Positions 5,324 through 5,707 of a stretch of 5,707 nt of DNA are shown here, in pieces (within the stretch, counting starts at the first letter, position 1; each line of letters opens with the position of its first letter). Below the pieces are notes generated by a model. That model ran no database searches, was not told the origin of the DNA, and saw only the letters and a program-made list of their open reading frames with translations. The position numbers and the translations under genes were made by a program. Origin of the DNA: Gammaproteobacteria bacterium (GTDB lineage: Bacteria > Pseudomonadota > Gammaproteobacteria > Pseudomonadales > Pseudohongiellaceae); assembly GCA_016762975.1 (NCBI GenBank), contig JAESUV010000061.1, forward strand, positions 1-5,707, given 5' to 3'.

Positions 5324-5707
5324 CTAATCGTCCTGAGAATCTTCCCTCTTCTTATACACTTCCTCGAATTGACCCTGTAAGCGGCGCATACCACCCAACC
5401 AACGATCGTAGTCGTCTGTCTTCCTGCGCATATAGGTCAACACTTCGGGATGCGGCAGACAAAGGAAGCGCTCGCTCTCTAAAGTTTCCATTACCGTATC
5501 TGCTAACTTGTCGGGCTCCAACATGCCATCGAGGCCTGCAACTCCGCCGTCGCCGCCTGCTGTCATCGCGGTGCGTACAGCCTGAGGGCAAAGCACTGAC
5601 ACTTTGATTCCACGCTTGCCATAAGTGATCGAGAGCCATTCTGCAAAACCAATCGCAGCATGCTTGGTGACAGAATAAGGAGCCGAGCCAACCTGGCTCA
5701 ATAGTCC
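5324..5707 (-). CDS. Short-chain dehydrogenase/reductase (SDR), C-terminal part (5' end outside window)
   Basis: The frame runs open to the window edge, so only the last 127 or so residues are seen; the TTG near 5701 is an internal Leu codon. The SDR active-site motif is visible as PYSVTKHAAIGFAEWL, with the Tyr codon at 5675-5677 and the Lys codon at 5663-5665. VSVLCPQAVRTAM then matches the strand and loop that follow, 'P-x-x-V-x-T'. The Rossmann TGxxxGxG site and the catalytic Ser lie outside. It should be an NAD(P)-dependent oxidoreductase of alcohols or ketones in the cytosol; substrate unknown. The tail after residue LESERFLCLPHP is highly charged and ends in DSQDD. It is the upstream gene of the minus-strand cluster; its stop is 22 bp before the hydrolase ATG, so co-transcription is likely. 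Confidence 0.9.
   Translation of the reverse strand, partial: GLLSQVGSAPYSVTKHAAIGFAEWLSITYGKRGIKVSVLCPQAVRTAMTAGGDGGVAGLDGMLEPDKLADTVMETLESERFLCLPHPEVLTYMRRKTDDYDRWLGGMRRLQGQFEEVYKKREDSQDD

Noticed and set aside
5302..5394. N-terminal extension of the alpha/beta hydrolase to 5394
   Set aside because: It would overlap the SDR coding region and put about 31 residues before a well-formed signal peptide. AGGAGG at 5308-5313 points to ATG 5301.

Overview
The window looks like ordinary chromosomal DNA from a heterotrophic proteobacterium. Base composition is near-balanced, genes are tightly packed on both strands with good Shine-Dalgarno sites, and the mix (S41 protease-like protein, YiiX/YebB-like hydrolase, aldehyde dehydrogenase, SDR, secreted alpha/beta hydrolase) is reminiscent of marine gammaproteobacteria. 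That placement is an inference from gene content only. There are no RNA genes, insertion sequences, CRISPR arrays, integrases or phage genes.

Layout. Bases 1-635 (+) hold the C-terminal part of an S41-family peptidase-like protein whose start lies before the window. It converges, with 15 bp between stops, on a minus-strand YiiX/YebB-like permuted NlpC/P60 cysteine hydrolase (651-1430). A roughly 170-bp divergent intergenic region (1431-1600) carries a short inverted repeat and a -10-like hexamer. It leads into a plus-strand cluster of three closely spaced genes: aldehyde dehydrogenase (1601-3025), a VOC/glyoxalase-fold protein (3038-3442) and a HIT-family protein (3457-3906). A strong inverted repeat at 3934-3963 fits a terminator shared with the convergent minus-strand cluster. 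In transcription order that cluster is an SDR oxidoreductase (5707 to 5324, start outside the window), an exported alpha/beta hydrolase (5301-4564) and an exported DUF6265-like protein (4505-4008).

How the genes may work together. The plus-strand cluster joins an NAD(P)-dependent aldehyde oxidiser with a VOC protein and a HIT protein, so small-molecule aldehyde or carbonyl metabolism is a reasonable guess, but no substrate can be named. The minus-strand cluster places a cytosolic SDR before two exported proteins. The 22-bp and 58-bp gaps suggest co-transcription.

Most notable. I found no convincing new multi-gene system. The best observations are about single proteins. The S41 protein has Gly where the nucleophilic Ser is expected but keeps the catalytic Lys exactly 25 residues later. 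The VOC protein has lost both metal-binding His positions but keeps both Glu. The hydrolase signal peptide has an n-region built from four perfect 9-bp tandem repeats, giving about ten positive charges. The HIT protein lacks the first His of its motif.
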